Assembly (NCBI GenBank): GCA_036758285.1
Contig: DAIOWV010000003.1
Span: 1-64,000, forward strand
Direction: 5' to 3'
Origin: Taishania sp036758285
GTDB lineage: Bacteria > Bacteroidota > Bacteroidia > Flavobacteriales_D > Crocinitomicaceae
DNA: 64,000 nt
The position numbers were made by a program, and so were the translations under genes. Below the pieces are notes generated by a model. It did no database searches. It worked only from the letters and a program-made list of their open reading frames with translations, and had not been told where the DNA came from. This document shows positions 62,682 through 64,000 of this stretch, one piece after another. Numbering within the stretch: position 1 is the stretch's first letter; each line of letters starts with the position of its first letter.

Positions 62682-64000
62682 CTAAAATTCTCTATTTGGG
62701 TCAAATTGTTCTAGATAATCAGCGACTCTTCTAACAAATTGTCCCCCTAAAGCTCCATCAACTACTCTATGGTCATAAGAGTGTGATAGGAACATTTTAT
62801 GACGAATACCAATGAAATCTCCATGTGGTGTTTCAATAACTGCAGGTACTTTTCTAATTGCACCTAAAGCTAATATAGCCACTTGTGGTTGATTAATAAT
62901 TGGTGTTCCCATAACATTTCCAAAAGTTCCAACGTTCGTTACTGTATAAGTACCTCCTTGAATATCTTCTGGTTTTAATGTGTTATTTCTTGCATTGTTT
63001 GCCAATGAATTGACATATTTTGTAATTCCATTTAGATTTAATTGATCTGCATTTTTAATAACAGGTACAATTAAATTTCCTGATGGTAAAGCTGTTGCCA
63101 TACCAATATTTATATCTTTTCTCTTGATAATTTTTGTTCCACTAACTGAAACATTAATCATAGGGAAATCTTGTATTGCTTTTACAATCGCTTCAATGAA
63201 AATTGGAGTAAATGTGATGTTTTCACCTTCACGTTTTTTATAAGCGTCTTTAACCTTATTTCTCCAGTTTACAATTTCGGTAACATCCGCTTCAACATAA
63301 GAAGTTACATGTGGTGAAACATGCGTTGACATTACCATGTGTTCAGCAATGATTTTACGCATACGATCCATTTCAATGATTTCATCTCCTGGATTTGGAA
63401 CTACAATTGGTTCTTTGATATTTGATAAGAAACCTCCAGAAGTTGGGGCAACTTCTTTTTTAGCTGCTGGGGCTTCTACTACAGGAGCTGATTGCGTAGG
63501 AGTTGAAGTATTTGGACTTGTAGTTCGAGTTTCTAAAAATGATAAAATATCTTTTTTTGTTACTCTTCCACCTTGCCCACTTCCTTGAATATTATCTAAT
63601 TCCTGAATTGAAATATTCTCTGTTTGAGCAATACTTTTGACTAAAGGAGAATAAAATTTATCAGAATTATTGAAAGTTACTGGATTATTTACTGTTTCTA
63701 CAGCAGCAGCTACAGTTTTTTCAGCAATTGCAACAGGTGTTTCTTCTTTTACTGAAGTTGAAGGAGCGTCTCCTCCGTCTGTTGAAATAATCGCAATTAC
63801 ATCTCCAACCTGAGCTACCTGATCTACTTCAAAAAGGCGTTCAATTAAAATACCTTTGGCTTCTGATGGTAATTCATTATCTACCTTATCAGTAGCAACT
63901 TCAACTAGAGGCTCATCCATATCAACTGAATCACCAATGTTTTTTAACCAATTGGTAATCGTTGCCTCTGTTACACTTTCTCCCATCTTAGGAAGTCTTA
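62682..64000 (-). CDS. 2-oxoacid dehydrogenase E2 (dihydrolipoyl acyltransferase), N-terminus cut
   Basis: The frame continues off the right edge (RLPK precedes MGES), so the true start is outside. Layout: lipoyl domain (VEVATDKVDNE, lipoyl Lys at visible residue 34), an Ala/Pro/Thr linker, a peripheral-subunit-binding domain (SPLVKSIAQTENISIQELDN, GSGQGGRVTKKDI), then the catalytic domain with DHRVVDGALGG (catalytic His) and a C-terminus LEQFDPNREF. It is one of the E2 types of pyruvate, branched-chain or 2-oxoglutarate dehydrogenase; the linker and sequence resemble the branched-chain/pyruvate class but I cannot decide, so no symbol is given. Confidence 0.93.
   Translation of the reverse strand, partial: RLPKMGESVTEATITNWLKNIGDSVDMDEPLVEVATDKVDNELPSEAKGILIERLFEVDQVAQVGDVIAIISTDGGDAPSTSVKEETPVAIAEKTVAAAVETVNNPVTFNNSDKFYSPLVKSIAQTENISIQELDNIQGSGQGGRVTKKDILSFLETRTTSPNTSTPTQSAPVVEAPAAKKEVAPTSGGFLSNIKEPIVVPNPGDEIIEMDRMRKIIAEHMVMSTHVSPHVTSYVEADVTEIVNWRNKVKDAYKKREGENITFTPIFIEAIVKAIQDFPMINVSVSGTKIIKRKDINIGMATALPSGNLIVPVIKNADQLNLNGITKYVNSLANNARNNTLKPEDIQGGTYTVTNVGTFGNVMGTPIINQPQVAILALGAIRKVPAVIETPHGDFIGIRHKMFLSHSYDHRVVDGALGGQFVRRVADYLEQFDPNREF

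Overview
The window is an AT-rich (roughly one third G+C by eye) chromosomal segment of a Bacteroidota bacterium, most likely order Flavobacteriales and plausibly near Fluviicola/Crocinitomicaceae. Support comes from four secreted proteins with type IX secretion (T9SS) C-terminal sorting domains, two OmpA/PD40 proteins laid out like PorE, a MurF-Alr fusion, a DUF5606 protein, a FabI of the type seen in this phylum, and many promoters of the Bacteroidota form TTG-N(17-23)-TAnnTTTG. I see no phage, integrase, insertion sequence, CRISPR array, rRNA or tRNA gene. The lineage assignment is inference. The sequence is a draft scaffold with six runs of N (3756-3838, 13365-13374, 17747-17756, 22369-22395, 46598-46607, 58059-58119). 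Each interrupts a gene or sits at its end, and several are flanked by suspicious repeats.

Layout. 1-8.5 kb: the tail of a repeat-rich T9SS cargo, a MurF-alanine racemase fusion with a divergent MurF half, an LTA-synthase-like phosphotransferase, a GT-C glycosyltransferase and an SF1 helicase. 8.5-12.2 kb (minus strand): an ECF sigma factor with a very large anti-sigma-like membrane protein, and a SpoU methyltransferase. 12.4-16.1 kb: a small exported protein and a T9SS adhesin with 81-residue repeats. 16.2-24.4 kb: glycyl-tRNA synthetase (broken in this assembly), malate:quinone oxidoreductase, an MFS transporter, a histidine kinase, EF-P and MoxR. 24.4-28.6 kb: a three-gene operon of periplasmic chaperones/prolyl isomerases. 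29.0-33.0 kb: a vitamin K-dependent carboxylase-like (HTTM) membrane protein followed at once by a T9SS cargo protein. 33.1-37.4 kb (minus): a NatAB-like ABC exporter, a Ppx/GppA phosphatase and a serine hydrolase. 37.5-45.9 kb: a type B T9SS cargo, a DUF481 protein, a Crp/Fnr regulator and a TolC-HlyD-ABC permease export operon without an ATPase. 46-49.9 kb: a GT39-like glycosyltransferase, a PorE-like protein and a small lipoprotein. 50.0-57.6 kb: a CapD-like sugar epimerase operon, MarR, HemB, a membrane-bound MutS-like ATPase, a SiaC-family protein and CoaE. 57.6-64 kb (minus): an acyltransferase, DUF5606, FabI, a second PorE-like protein and the E2 subunit of a 2-oxoacid dehydrogenase.

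Working together. Many genes concern building and decorating the envelope: peptidoglycan precursors (MurF-Alr), outer-membrane protein folding (the SurA-like trio), surface polysaccharide (CapD-like, GT-C enzymes, acyltransferase), T9SS surface adhesins and the peptidoglycan-anchored PorE-like proteins. Scattered between are housekeeping genes (glyS, efp, hemB, coaE, fabI, mqo).

No clearly new defence or mobile system is visible. The most rewarding points are the HTTM/T9SS-cargo pair, the degenerate MurF half, a set of promoters placed so that the transcript would be leaderless, an orphan ECF/anti-sigma pair with an unrecognised 750-residue periplasmic part, and several repeat signatures at assembly gaps, including a probable deletion in glyS.
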